A DNA stretch of 45,667 bases, taken from Rhodopirellula sp. SM50 (GTDB lineage Bacteria > Planctomycetota > Planctomycetia > Pirellulales > Pirellulaceae). The notes below the pieces were generated by a model, which had not been told where the DNA came from, searched no databases, and saw only the letters and a list, made by a program, of their open reading frames with translations. The stretch is taken from contig NZ_NTFY01000095.1 in NCBI RefSeq assembly GCF_002289565.1, positions 1 to 45,667 on the forward strand. The letters are read 5' to 3'. Of the stretch, positions 1 to 8,900 are shown in pieces. The position numbers and the translations under genes are program-made. The number at the start of each line of letters is the position of its first letter. Within the stretch, counting starts at the first letter, position 1.

Positions 1-3
1 TCG

Positions 4-41
4 ACACAACCCGGGGTGCGCTCCGCGACCCCGGGCTGTGT
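4..41. repeat. GC-rich inverted repeat (hairpin)
   Basis: A left arm ACACAACCCGGGGT at 4-17 pairs with ACCCCGGGCTGTGT at 28-41 with a single mismatch, and GCG/CGC extends the stem inward around a short loop. A second small hairpin, CACCGC-TCT-GCGGTG, follows at 47-61. No coding sequence covers it. It could be a dispersed intergenic palindrome or the terminator of a gene left of the window; there is no clear U-tract, so a terminator role is uncertain. Confidence 0.5.
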
Positions 42-163
42 TGTGGCACCGCTCTGCGGTGTGGCGTTTCGCTAGAAACGCAAACGCTCAGCAATACATT
101 TAACATCCCAAGCAGCGCGTAGGGCAATTCGCTTCCATCGCCCAACGCGCCCGATAGACTCGC

Positions 164-169
164 TATGAT
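164..169 (+). promoter_or_regulatory. Candidate -10 box TATGAT of the VOC/GH5 pair
   Basis: TATGAT lies 40 nt upstream of the ATG at 209 inside the string TCGCTATGATGG. The same 12-mer sits upstream of the PQQ-like gene at 3563-3574, at a similar distance from its start. Recurrence in front of two unrelated genes supports a promoter; no convincing -35 box is visible. Confidence 0.4.
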
Positions 170-208
170 GGTCTGAAAACCACCTATGCTTGGCGATGGA
201 GCACTCCG

Positions 209-643
209 ATGCTGACACCTTTTCATCTGGCCATCCAAGTCCGCGACGTTGACGAGGCGCGTGACTTTTACGGGGTTCGGATGGGGCTGGCTGAAGGGCG
301 TAGCGACGCGGCATGGATCGACTTCAATCTGTTCGGCCATCAGTTGGTCACGCATCTCAATCCTGCCTTGGGGCGGAATGGTCGGGTGGCCAAGCATCAT
401 AATCCGGTCGATGACCATGCGGTGCCCGTGCCACATTTCGGCGTGGTGCTGGAGGTCGACGTGTGGAAGCAATTCGCCGAACGTGTTGCAAGCTTCGTGG
501 ACGAGTTCATCATCGAACCGCACGTCCGTTTCAAGGGGCAACCGGGCGAACAGCACACGATGTTCTTCGAGGATCCCAGTGGGAACGCATTGGAATTCAA
601 GGCGTTCGCGGACATCCAATCCCAACTGTTCGCCATCGATTGA
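209..643 (+). CDS. VOC family (glyoxalase/bleomycin-resistance fold) protein
   Basis: 144 aa, the usual length of a single-domain vicinal oxygen chelate protein. The N-terminus FHLAIQVRDVDEARDFYG is the first beta-alpha-beta unit of the fold with candidate metal ligand His6. The second half has HFGVVLEVD, and the C-terminus FEDPSGNALEFKAF carries the final candidate Glu ligand. These cytosolic proteins use a divalent metal in isomerase, dioxygenase or lyase reactions; the substrate cannot be read here. GGAG about 10 nt upstream supports this ATG. The stop overlaps the start of the next gene (TGATG), so the two are probably translationally coupled, although the biochemical link is obscure. Confidence 0.85.
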   Translation: MLTPFHLAIQVRDVDEARDFYGVRMGLAEGRSDAAWIDFNLFGHQLVTHLNPALGRNGRVAKHHNPVDDHAVPVPHFGVVLEVDVWKQFAERVASFVDEFIIEPHVRFKGQPGEQHTMFFEDPSGNALEFKAFADIQSQLFAID

Positions 644-1755
644 TGCGCATGATTTACCGAGCACTGCTGCCGCTGCTTGTTCTCACCAGCCAACTTGCCG
701 CCGCTGAACTGCAGTGGATCCGGGTCAGCGACGACGGAAAGAAATTCGTCCATACGGAATCCGGGACGCCCTTTATTCCGTGGGGTTTCAATTACGACCA
801 CGAAGGCGACGGCAAACTGCTCGAAGACTATTGGGACGACCAATGGCCCACCGTGGAAGCCGCCTTTGGTGAGATGAAGGCGCTTGGTGCGAACGTGGTT
901 CGCATCCATCTGCAGTTCGGACGGTTCATGGAAAGCCCGACGGAGCCGCGGCAACGTTCACTCGACCAACTCGCCCGTCTGGTTCAGTTGGCCGAGCACA
1001 CCGAGCTCTACCTCGATCTGACTGGACTGGGCTGCTATCACAAACAGGACGTGCCCGCGTGGTATGACACGCTTAGCAAAGAAGACCGCTGGGCGGCACA
1101 AGCGGTGTTCTGGGAAGCGGTGGCGAAGACCTGTTCGGCGAGCCCTGCGATCTTCTGCTACGACCTAATGAACGAACCCGTCGTGCCCGGAGGCGACAAG
1201 CGGCGCGACGATTGGCTGGGGCCGGGTTTCGGCGGCAAACACTTTGTGCAGTTCATCACGCTGGATCGAAACAATCGAAACCGTCCGGAGGTCGCACGAG
1301 ACTGGATACGCAAATTAACTTCGGCGATCCGCAAGCACGATAAGCTGCACTTGGTCACCGTCGGCCTGGTGCCGTGGAGTTTGGACCGTCCCGGGATGAC
1401 GTCGGGATTTGTTCCCGAGGCGATCGCCGACGAACTGGACTTTATCGCCATGCACATCTACCCGGAGTCCGGCAAGCTGGCTGAGGCGATCGAGACGGTC
1501 AAAGGATTTGCGGCGGTTGGGAAACCCGTCGTCATTGAAGAGACGTTCACGTTAAAGTGTGGCGCCGACGAGCTGGAGCAGTTCATCGATCAATCTCGGC
1601 CCTACGCGACGGGCTGGATCGGATTCTATTGGGGAAAAACGCCGGATGAAATTCGCCCGGCCAAAACCATCCCCGAGGCACTAACGTTGGGTTGGCTAGA
1701 ACTGTTCCAAAAGAAACGCGGCGAGATCGTTGGACAGGCGGGACAACATCCCTAG
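643..1755 (+). CDS. Secreted GH5-like (cellulase-family) glycoside hydrolase
   Basis: 370 aa. The ATG at 643, overlapping the VOC stop, is preferred over upstream starts because it places a signal peptide (MRMIYRALLPLLVLTSQLAAA) at the N-terminus. The mature part reads as a TIM-barrel of the cellulase/mannanase type: GTPFIPWGFNYDHE near residue 41, ANVVRIHLQF near 83, DLMNEP with the likely acid/base Glu178, and VVIEETF with the likely nucleophile Glu299 or Glu300. The probable role is hydrolysis of a beta-linked polysaccharide outside the cytoplasm; the exact sugar is unknown. Its 3' end abuts a truncated sulfatase on the opposite strand, so its last few residues may have been altered by a deletion. 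Confidence 0.8.
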   Translation: MRMIYRALLPLLVLTSQLAAAELQWIRVSDDGKKFVHTESGTPFIPWGFNYDHEGDGKLLEDYWDDQWPTVEAAFGEMKALGANVVRIHLQFGRFMESPTEPRQRSLDQLARLVQLAEHTELYLDLTGLGCYHKQDVPAWYDTLSKEDRWAAQAVFWEAVAKTCSASPAIFCYDLMNEPVVPGGDKRRDDWLGPGFGGKHFVQFITLDRNNRNRPEVARDWIRKLTSAIRKHDKLHLVTVGLVPWSLDRPGMTSGFVPEAIADELDFIAMHIYPESGKLAEAIETVKGFAAVGKPVVIEETFTLKCGADELEQFIDQSRPYATGWIGFYWGKTPDEIRPAKTIPEALTLGWLELFQKKRGEIVGQAGQHP

Positions 1756-1767
1756 TCCGCCGTCGCC

Positions 1768-1938
1768 GTCGCCGTAGCCCAGGTCGTCGATATAGATCAG
1801 CACGACGTTCGGTTTCCTGGTCTCCGCTGCTTCGGTTTGCGGCGACAAACCGCAAAAGGAAAGAACAGTCAGCGTGAACGCCATCGACTTACGAACATCC
1901 GATGGTGAGAACACGAGCAATCTGGTTCGATCACGCAT
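1768..1938 (-). pseudogene. N-terminal stump of a sulfatase
   Basis: Starting at the ATG at 1938, the frame gives an export-signal-like segment (MAFTLTVLSFCGLSPQTEAA) followed by RKPNVVLIYIDDLGYGD, the sulfatase N-terminal strand with its metal-binding Asp pair. After about 57 residues the similarity stops abruptly. The frame then only runs antisense into the end of the GH5-like gene and closes at 1696. The CxPxR formylglycine motif and everything downstream are missing. This is a deletion remnant, not a functional enzyme. The join is at a short run of CGC/CGT triplets (about 1758-1775). Confidence 0.75.
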
Positions 1939-2010
1939 GGCCAATCCTGGTTGGAGGTGTCACAGGCAATTCCCACGATTGTAACGACCGGGGCTTGACG
2001 ATGTCGCGGT

Positions 2011-3462
2011 TCAATCGTGACTCAGCTGACTCAGTTTCAGTGGGAATTCTTTGACGGCCTTTCCACTGTTGTCCACGCATCTGAACGTCATCACGGGATC
2101 ATCCGGACGCAGGTCGAAGTGGAGTTGCCCCCAGAAGTTTCCTTGATTGTAAGACCAAACGGCGTTGGGGAAGGTTTGGTGCGTGTGTTGGTTCGTCACT
2201 TTTGCGGAAACAAACTCATACAGCGGATAGCCTCGCGGACGTTCAATTTTCCAGATGTCCGAACGGTGACGGTCTCCGGAGATCAGAATCACGCCATCGA
2301 TCTTGCGGTCAATGATCAGATCAAAGATCTCGTCGCGTTCGGCCCGCGCCCAGGTACCGGCCCACGAATCCTTGCCGTCTTTGTCGGCACCGTCGGACCA
2401 CATCGTTCCCGACGCGATCACTTTGAACTTGCCTTTCGCCTTGGCCAACCCATCGAGCAGCCATTGTTTCTGGTCCGGCCCCAACATGGTTCGGTCTCGT
2501 TTGTCGCGGTAGAAACGTCCGTCGGTCATGAAGAAGTCGACGTCTCCGAGTGAGAACGAATGCCACGTGCCTGGCATTTCAGGACCACCGCCGTAATGCG
2601 GATTGTTCCAATTTTGGGTGAAGACGTTCCAGTTGGGGCGTTTCCAGTCCGCTTCCAGACCAGCGCCGCCGGAGGAATCATTCATGGCCATGTCGTGGTC
2701 GTCCCAAACGGCATACATGCCAACGCCGGCAATCAACTCTCGATAGGCGGGGCTGAGGCATCGACGGTAGTAAAATAAACGTTGCGCACCGCGGCGATTG
2801 ACGACGTCGATGTAAACGTTGTCGCCGAGCCCCAAGTACGCCAACGGTCGCGACTGGGCCATGTTGTGCCATGCGAATTCGTTCGGCGGGACGTAACGTG
2901 ATCCCGAGCCGAACGTCACGTGGAAGTCAACGTTTTGCCCCTTGTCCGGTGCCGTCCGGAATTTGAACGTCGGGGATTGAATCGTGCGGCCATCGAGATT
3001 GACCGTATAGGTGTAGTCGGTGAAGGGTTGCAAACCCGTCACCGTCATGACGGCCGTGAAGTCGTCTTCGGCGGCCGTCTGCACGCTTTGAGACGGCTGT
3101 TCCCCGACGTTAACTTGAACCCGTGCCGGCCCTGCGGTGCGAACCCAAAACTTCGCCGACGTCGGCTTAAGGTCGCCGAGCATAGGGCCGTTGAAAAGTT
3201 TCAAGTCGTGTTTTTCGACCAACTTGACGAACTCGGGTTCGCTCAACAGATCCGGCATCCCCCCCTCTGCGCCGAAACGCCCGGTTTGTCCTTTCGGGTC
3301 ACTGCCGTACAAGGCGTCGATCAAGTAGGGATCCAGATCCAGCATCACCGGATCCTGCTCGCCACCGGTCAGCGGTTCTTTTGCCCAAGCAGACGTTCCT
3401 GCGGAGAGCAACAGCGTCGCGATGAACGGGTTGAGAAGCTTCGTCCACGGTTTCGTTTTCAT
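2011..3462 (-). CDS. PhoD-like alkaline phosphatase / metallophosphoesterase
   Basis: 483 aa from the ATG at 3462, chosen for its AAGGAAAACCG ribosome site and a clean signal peptide ending near residue 27. An N-terminal Ig-like PhoD domain (GPMLGDLKPTSAKFWVRTAG, about 92-111) precedes the metallophosphatase core: GDN 213-215, WDDHD 253-257 and GDRH 396-399 are the expected metal ligands. PhoD enzymes hydrolyse phosphomonoesters or diesters outside the cytoplasm, usually with Ca and Fe. The exact substrate is not determinable. It is transcribed divergently from the PQQ-like gene, sharing an intergenic stretch of about 165 bp. Confidence 0.88.
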   Translation of the reverse strand: MKTKPWTKLLNPFIATLLLSAGTSAWAKEPLTGGEQDPVMLDLDPYLIDALYGSDPKGQTGRFGAEGGMPDLLSEPEFVKLVEKHDLKLFNGPMLGDLKPTSAKFWVRTAGPARVQVNVGEQPSQSVQTAAEDDFTAVMTVTGLQPFTDYTYTVNLDGRTIQSPTFKFRTAPDKGQNVDFHVTFGSGSRYVPPNEFAWHNMAQSRPLAYLGLGDNVYIDVVNRRGAQRLFYYRRCLSPAYRELIAGVGMYAVWDDHDMAMNDSSGGAGLEADWKRPNWNVFTQNWNNPHYGGGPEMPGTWHSFSLGDVDFFMTDGRFYRDKRDRTMLGPDQKQWLLDGLAKAKGKFKVIASGTMWSDGADKDGKDSWAGTWARAERDEIFDLIIDRKIDGVILISGDRHRSDIWKIERPRGYPLYEFVSAKVTNQHTHQTFPNAVWSYNQGNFWGQLHFDLRPDDPVMTFRCVDNSGKAVKEFPLKLSQLSHD

Positions 3463-3566
3463 CGGTTTTCCTTCGATGTGGGGGCAAGGTGTCCGACATT
3501 CTAGGCCACCAAAGTGATTCGCGCTGGCCACGAGCCAGACGGCAGAATCGAAACGGCGAAAGTCGC

Positions 3567-3572
3567 TATGAT
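3567..3572 (+). promoter_or_regulatory. Candidate -10 box TATGAT of the PQQ-like gene
   Basis: TATGAT within TCGCTATGATGG, 55 nt upstream of the ATG at 3627. The identical 12-mer precedes the VOC gene, which is the main support. No clear -35 element is seen. Confidence 0.4.
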
Positions 3573-3626
3573 GGCTGTCTGACGGGACCGATTTTTCCTC
3601 ACCCAACGACCGACTCAAGGATCACC

Positions 3627-4946
3627 ATGAAATACACCTGTTGTGCCGCGTTCGTGATCTGTTTGCTAAGCACCGCCTCGCAAAGCGTTGGCGACGACCG
3701 GAACTGGTCTCAATGGCGGGGACCGGCAGGAAGTGGTGTCACGACGACCGCGCGAGTCGTCACACAGTGGGGACCGGATCAAAACGTGAAATGGCGAATC
3801 GATTTGCCAGAACCCGGCAATTCGACGCCAATCGTCTGGGAAGACAAGGTGTTTTTCACCCAGCCGCTATCGGAGACCAACGAGCGAAGTTTATTCTGCG
3901 TGGACCGCAACACCGGTCGTGAAATTTGGCGGCGCGGCGTGGTGGATGACCGTCCGGAAGCGTCGCACAAAACCAATCCGTATTGCTCCGCCTCGCCGGT
4001 GACCGACGGAAAGCGGGTGATCGCCTGGTTCGGTTCGGCTGGATTGGTGTGCTGGGACCTTGCCGGCAACGAATTGTGGCGCCGCGACCTTGGTCCCCAA
4101 GAACACATGTGGGGTTACGGGACCTCCCCGATTCTGCACGACGACCTGTGCATTCTGGCGTTTGGTCCGGGAAACCATGAGTTTCTGCTCGCCGTCGACA
4201 AGACCAGCGGAGAAACCCGCTGGGTCGTGGACGCTCTGGATGACGCCGCCGAACGTGCGCTCAGCGGTCCAGAAAATGACGGCAATGCCAATGATTTCAC
4301 GAGCGAAAAGCAACGCAGCGAACGGCTGCGTGGCGCCTGGAACACGCCGATTCTGATCGAGGTCGATGGCCACTGGGAACTGGTCGCCGTGTTGCCGCGG
4401 CGCGTCAGTGCATTTGACCCTTCGACCGGCGATCGGCTTTGGACCTGTGGCGGTGCTGCCCCCTTGGCGTACGCTTCGCCGATGGAATCCGACGGCGTCG
4501 TCGTTGCCCTGGGCGGCTACGGTGGTGCCTCGCTCGCGGTCCGTGCCGGCGGTCGTGGCGACGTGACCCAAACCCATCGGCTGTGGCACAAACCGCGCGA
4601 CAGCGGATGGTTGGGGACAGGCGTCGCCCATGAAGGTCTGATTTATATCTGCGGTATCAATGGCGTGCTGAGTTGCTTGGATGTCCAAACCGGCGAACAA
4701 CTCTGGAAAGATCGCGCCGGCGAGGGTGGCACCTGGTCCAGCATCACGCAAGCCGCCGACGGACGAATGTTCCTGTTGACCAAATCCGGAACCACCACGG
4801 TCTTTCAGCCCGACGCCAAGCAACTGACACAACTCGCCGAGAATGAATTGAAAGAAACCACCAATGCGTCGGTCGTCTTGGCCGGGGAGGAGATTTTGAT
4901 TCGTACCGACGAAGCCCTCTGGTGCATCGCCGAGCCGTCACTGTAA
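3627..4946 (+). CDS. Secreted PQQ-like beta-propeller repeat protein
   Basis: 439 aa with a signal peptide (MKYTCCAAFVICLLSTASQSVGDD). WSQWRGPAGSGV follows, the usual opening of planctomycete PQQ-like propeller proteins. Blade motifs recur: GREIWRRGV, GNELWRRDLG, GETRWVVDA, GDRLWTCGG and GEQLWKDRAG, with alternating short strands as in quinoprotein dehydrogenase and BamB folds. No dehydrogenase catalytic Asp/Cys-Cys signature was recognised, so enzymatic activity is not claimed; such proteins may be binding or scaffold propellers in the periplasm. The ATG at 3627 is preferred over upstream in-frame starts because it begins the signal peptide. Confidence 0.85.
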   Translation: MKYTCCAAFVICLLSTASQSVGDDRNWSQWRGPAGSGVTTTARVVTQWGPDQNVKWRIDLPEPGNSTPIVWEDKVFFTQPLSETNERSLFCVDRNTGREIWRRGVVDDRPEASHKTNPYCSASPVTDGKRVIAWFGSAGLVCWDLAGNELWRRDLGPQEHMWGYGTSPILHDDLCILAFGPGNHEFLLAVDKTSGETRWVVDALDDAAERALSGPENDGNANDFTSEKQRSERLRGAWNTPILIEVDGHWELVAVLPRRVSAFDPSTGDRLWTCGGAAPLAYASPMESDGVVVALGGYGGASLAVRAGGRGDVTQTHRLWHKPRDSGWLGTGVAHEGLIYICGINGVLSCLDVQTGEQLWKDRAGEGGTWSSITQAADGRMFLLTKSGTTTVFQPDAKQLTQLAENELKETTNASVVLAGEEILIRTDEALWCIAEPSL

Positions 4947-5352
4947 CCACCTTCACTCCGATGGCGGCCCGGTGTGGATCGGGTTTCTCAGCGGGCCCGG
5001 CCACAGCGAGCACATGTGCTACGACACCGCACTGCGGACGAAGTCCGAGAGGACCACTCATTCAACGCGATCGAAGCGATGCTGATGGAACATCAATCGG
5101 TCGCACAGTGAAGTCGCTGAAGCTCGGCCTGGTTCACCCAACACACCACGCCGACGAGACGTTTGCGTCGCTGTTCGAACACGCAAAAAAAAACGATCGA
5201 CATTCGAAGTTGTGAACACGATCAAGCGTCTGTTCGGAAACAGTTGTGCTAGTTCGCACGTCGCTGTGACAACCTTCAAGCGCGAACGCCTGGCGTTGCG
5301 TGCAAACAACGACCTCACGTTCGGTTCAGTCAAAGCTCACCATCGCTGAAGT
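4947..5352. other. Intergenic region with a possible gene fragment
   Basis: About 400 bp between the convergent PQQ-like and dodecin genes. From 4954 the plus strand reads HSDGGPVWIGFLSGPGHSEH for about 45 codons before a stop. This is more protein-like than random translation, but it has no start and I do not recognise the family, so it may be a decayed gene end. A run of nine A residues lies near 5186-5194. Nothing else is supported. Confidence 0.3.
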
Positions 5353-5571
5353 CTACTCTGCGGAAGGATGGTATTTGAACGAAACCTTCACTTTGGTCCG
5401 GTACGCAGTCACCTTTCCTTCGGAAATCTGCATGTCCATTTGCGTGACTTCGCCTATCCTCATGTCTTTGAGGTGTTTTGATGCGACTTCGACCGCCGAA
5501 GCAGCGGCTTTTTCCCAGGAGTCGGGGCTCGTTCCTACCAGCTCAATCACTTTGTACAGATGGTCGCTCAT
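5353..5571 (-). CDS. Dodecin family flavin-binding protein
   Basis: 72 aa, full dodecin length. MSDHLYKVIELVGTSPDSW, then an alpha-helix (EKAAASAVEVASKHLKDMR), then two strands ending KVTAYRTKVKVSFKYHPSAE: the beta-alpha-beta-beta layout of dodecins. These assemble into hollow dodecamers that store or buffer flavins (riboflavin, FMN or FAD) in the cytosol. The start is fixed by GAGAGGAGACGATC directly before the ATG, a very strong Shine-Dalgarno. It stands alone, followed by intergenic DNA. Confidence 0.93.
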   Translation of the reverse strand: MSDHLYKVIELVGTSPDSWEKAAASAVEVASKHLKDMRIGEVTQMDMQISEGKVTAYRTKVKVSFKYHPSAE

Positions 5572-5640
5572 GATCGTCTCCTCTCACAGTAAATCAATCG
5601 AAAACACTGACAACGCCACCGGCTTCAACAAGAGCAAGAT

Positions 5641-5880
5641 CCGTACCGTCGGACGGCCGCGATCTACACACGAACGAGCCGCCTTGAGTTCCGATGCCGA
5701 AAGCGGCGTGTCGACTCGATGATTCCAGTTCGGCAAACGGGCCAATGGCCAACGTGACAGAGCGGGCGGCGCGGGTTCATTGGGTTGATTCCAACGCCAC
5801 AGCGAACCATGACGCCAATCTTTCGCCGATTTGACGAGACCTGCTCGAAGCGGGTTCCGCTCGACGCTCCGATAATGGAA
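5641..5880 (-). pseudogene. Truncated REP-associated tyrosine transposase (RAYT, Y1/IS200-like family)
   Basis: The minus-strand frame reads HYRSVERNPLRAGLVKSAKDW, then RHGSLWRW, and ends with LSASELKAARSCVDRGRP. This matches the C-terminal third of REP-associated tyrosine transposases (typically YVERNALRAGLV..DWRWSSL.. and a late E..L..C..RGRP block). The N-terminal HUH motif and the catalytic tyrosine region are absent. On the 5' side the frame runs straight into the end of the large dockerin gene; on the 3' side the family tail is also missing. It is an inactive relic. Its interest lies in the long palindromic elements elsewhere in the window, the kind of DNA such transposases act on. Confidence 0.75.
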
Positions 5881-5906
5881 ACGCGCGGCGGAACGATAGC
5901 CCCGAG

Positions 5907-8900
5907 TCAAATTCGCTTCAAGAAATTCAATCCGAACCGTCCGTAGTCTTGGCCGTCCACGTCTCCGTCACGGTCTGAATCGAAACGAGAGTCGTAGCCT
6001 TGTTCGGAAGAGGATTTCAGAAAACTCAATCCGAACCGTCCGTAGTCTTGGCCATCGACATCGCGGTCGCCGTCGCTGTCACCAAAGAGGCGAAAGAATT
6101 CGTCGACGTAGCGGCCGCCAGCTTTGCCGTCGGAATCACCGTCGAAGCGGTTGCCGGCGGCATCTCGCACATAGCCATCTCGGATTGCAAGCCGATAGAC
6201 ACCGTCCAACAGCGATCCGTAGGCGTCGACCAAGGCCCCCTGAAAACCGATGGTTGCCCGCGTTCCGTCCGGCAGCACTTCGAATTGGGGTGTAATCGAA
6301 ACGGCCATGCCGCCGAGCGTCTGGACTTCAAAGGCGCCTTCGTCAATGATGACCGGCGAGTCAAACGTGACGCTGACCGATCGGACGATACTATGTTGTC
6401 CGTCATCGGTCACGACAGGGCCAGACGTTGGAGCCGTGTTGTCAACGAAGAAAACGTCATGGATCTCGGGGGACGCCTCACTGAGTGGGTTCCCGAGAAC
6501 GTCCTGGATGTCGTGCGTCTCGGAGAGGTCAATCCCGACGATGCCGTCGAAATCGGGAAGGTCACCACCCGACACCGTCAATTCGTACACGATTTCTCCG
6601 GTGCTTTGAACGGAGCTGACGTGGGTCACAAGCGCCGTCGATCCCCCAACGACGACGAAGTCCGAAGCGTCGACCTGGCCGACTTGTTCACTAAACTCGA
6701 GTCGGAATTGCAGTGAATCGGCATGGGTCGATTCGTTCAACGGGGCGTGTCGGACGACGCGGTTTAGATCGGGGGCTCCGGGAGTCCGATCGACGATTTG
6801 AAAGAACGCGCGGTAGTCGCCGCCAGGACGACCATCACCCGAAGCGACGTCCGCATAGATGGCCCAGTCACCTGATCCGGCAACGTTTGAATCTAAGAAC
6901 TCGCCATCAAGCTGTTCCCCCGCGGTATCGAGAATCCCCGTGGCGTCCCCGTTCAGCTCGACCAAATAAAAACCTTCAGGGAGAGGTGCTGCCGGACGAA
7001 ACACCGCCGTCAATGTCTGCGGCTGCCACTCAATCGCCCCGTCGGACTCGACCAGAAATTGGTCATCCGATTCGAAAAAGTTAGCGTCCAAGGAATAGCG
7101 GATGCGGAAGTTGTCGGTCGTCAGTGTGTCGGGATCGACGGGATGACTAAAACGCATCTCGATCTGCTGCAGTGAGCCGAGTTGGTGAGCCATGCCGGGT
7201 TGGAAATTTGCGTCGGTGACGGACACTCCGAAAGGCGACACGGTTGGCTCAATTGTCACGAGCTGCTCCAGTGCAATCGCCTTTCCTGATTCGTCCACCA
7301 GGTCTGCAGACAAACGATAGGATCCGGGTTTCAGATACCCCCGCGACATCAACCGGAGGTGCCCCGGTGACTCGACGTGCGAGTAGTCTCGTTGATAGAA
7401 GGCGTCCAGCGGAATCGTGTAGTCGTCTGCCGTGCCGAACACCTGGTCGGTTCCCGAGTACGTCACAACGGCGTCACGTTCATGTGTCAGGGGGATGTCC
7501 AGGTGTTCGTTGAACTGCAGGTGAATCACGTGGGTGTCGTATTCCGTTTCCACGACGTCAACGCTGTCGAGGTTTGCGGCGGTTGTGTCCGTTCGATCGA
7601 TGGTAAACGAATACTGCAGCGCGCCGCCGGCCGTGCCGTTACCGGTGATCGATGGAAAATGAAGCCCGGCCGACTCTCCATCCAACGCGTTGCCGAGCGG
7701 ATCGGTCAATCCGTCAAGGGTCACGGAATATTCATCAACGGGGAGCAGCTGATCGGCCGTCCAGATAAGAATCTTATTGACGGGATCAAAGGTTGCCCGT
7801 CCGGAACGCAGGCCCGAATGCTCACCGACAACGCGAATGGTCTGCGGCGTCATCGAATCGGGATCAATCGCGTCATTGAGCCAAAAGATCAACTGGCGCG
7901 TTTGATCGATAACATCATCTTGTTCTGGCAAGGCCCTCAAGACGCGCGGCCCTGCATCGTCAAACGCTGATTGGGGCGTCACTTTCAAGCGATACTTTCC
8001 CTGCGATTGATGTTCCCCGACAACCTCCAAGGTATAGCGGCCGGAGACGCTAAAGGAATGCATCAGGCTCGGGTCGAGCGAGGCGATCCCGCTGCCGGAG
8101 TCGATCGCCTGCGAGTTTGCTGCGATCACCACGCCTTGCTCGTTTTTGAGAACAAGTCCGGCGTCGAGCGAGTATTGATACTCGGCTGCGTCGATATCGA
8201 ACAGATAAGTCTCACCCGCTTCCGCTTGCAAGACAAATTGATCGGCTTGCTGCGGAGCGTCGATCGAGGCGTGGATGACGGCTCGGTCGTTGCGTGGATC
8301 GTTCGGCGCGGAAGTCAGCAGCCGAACTGAGTCGCCTTCCGACTCCGCGATCCAAAGATCATCCGCCCCGTCGCCATCGGCGTCTTCCACCAAAATCCCC
8401 GCTTCATACAGTCCCCCGGAATCAAATTGGATGGCCCGACTGAAACGCCCTTCACCATCATTCAGGTGCACTTCCACGATCGAATGGTTACGAACGGGAA
8501 CGGCGAGGTCGTCGTGACCATCTCCATTGAAGTCACCGGTCTCGAGCATGAAGGAGCCGTCGCTTCCGGGAATGGATTCATGCAAGCTAAGATCACCATT
8601 CTCGTCGGTGAGAAACAAATCGATGGATCCCGTCGTCCGGCTGATGCTTGCGACGTCCGGATAACGATCGTTGTTCAGGTTCAACGCGACGACATCTTGG
8701 GAATCTGACGGCACGACGAAACGTTTTCCGGACTCGAAGGTTCCATCGCCACGTCCCAACAGAACCGTGACGGCGGCCCCCAAAGCGTCACTGACCAGAA
8801 GGTCGATGTTGCCGTCATCATTGACATCGGAGATCTCGATTCCGTTGGATCGGCGACCGCCCGTCGTGAGTGTCTCGCCGGCGACGAACGTGCCATCGCC

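Noticed and set aside
3891..4832. A 313-codon open frame antisense to the PQQ-like gene
   Set aside because: It mirrors codon periodicity of the real gene, has no start context and no recognisable domain.
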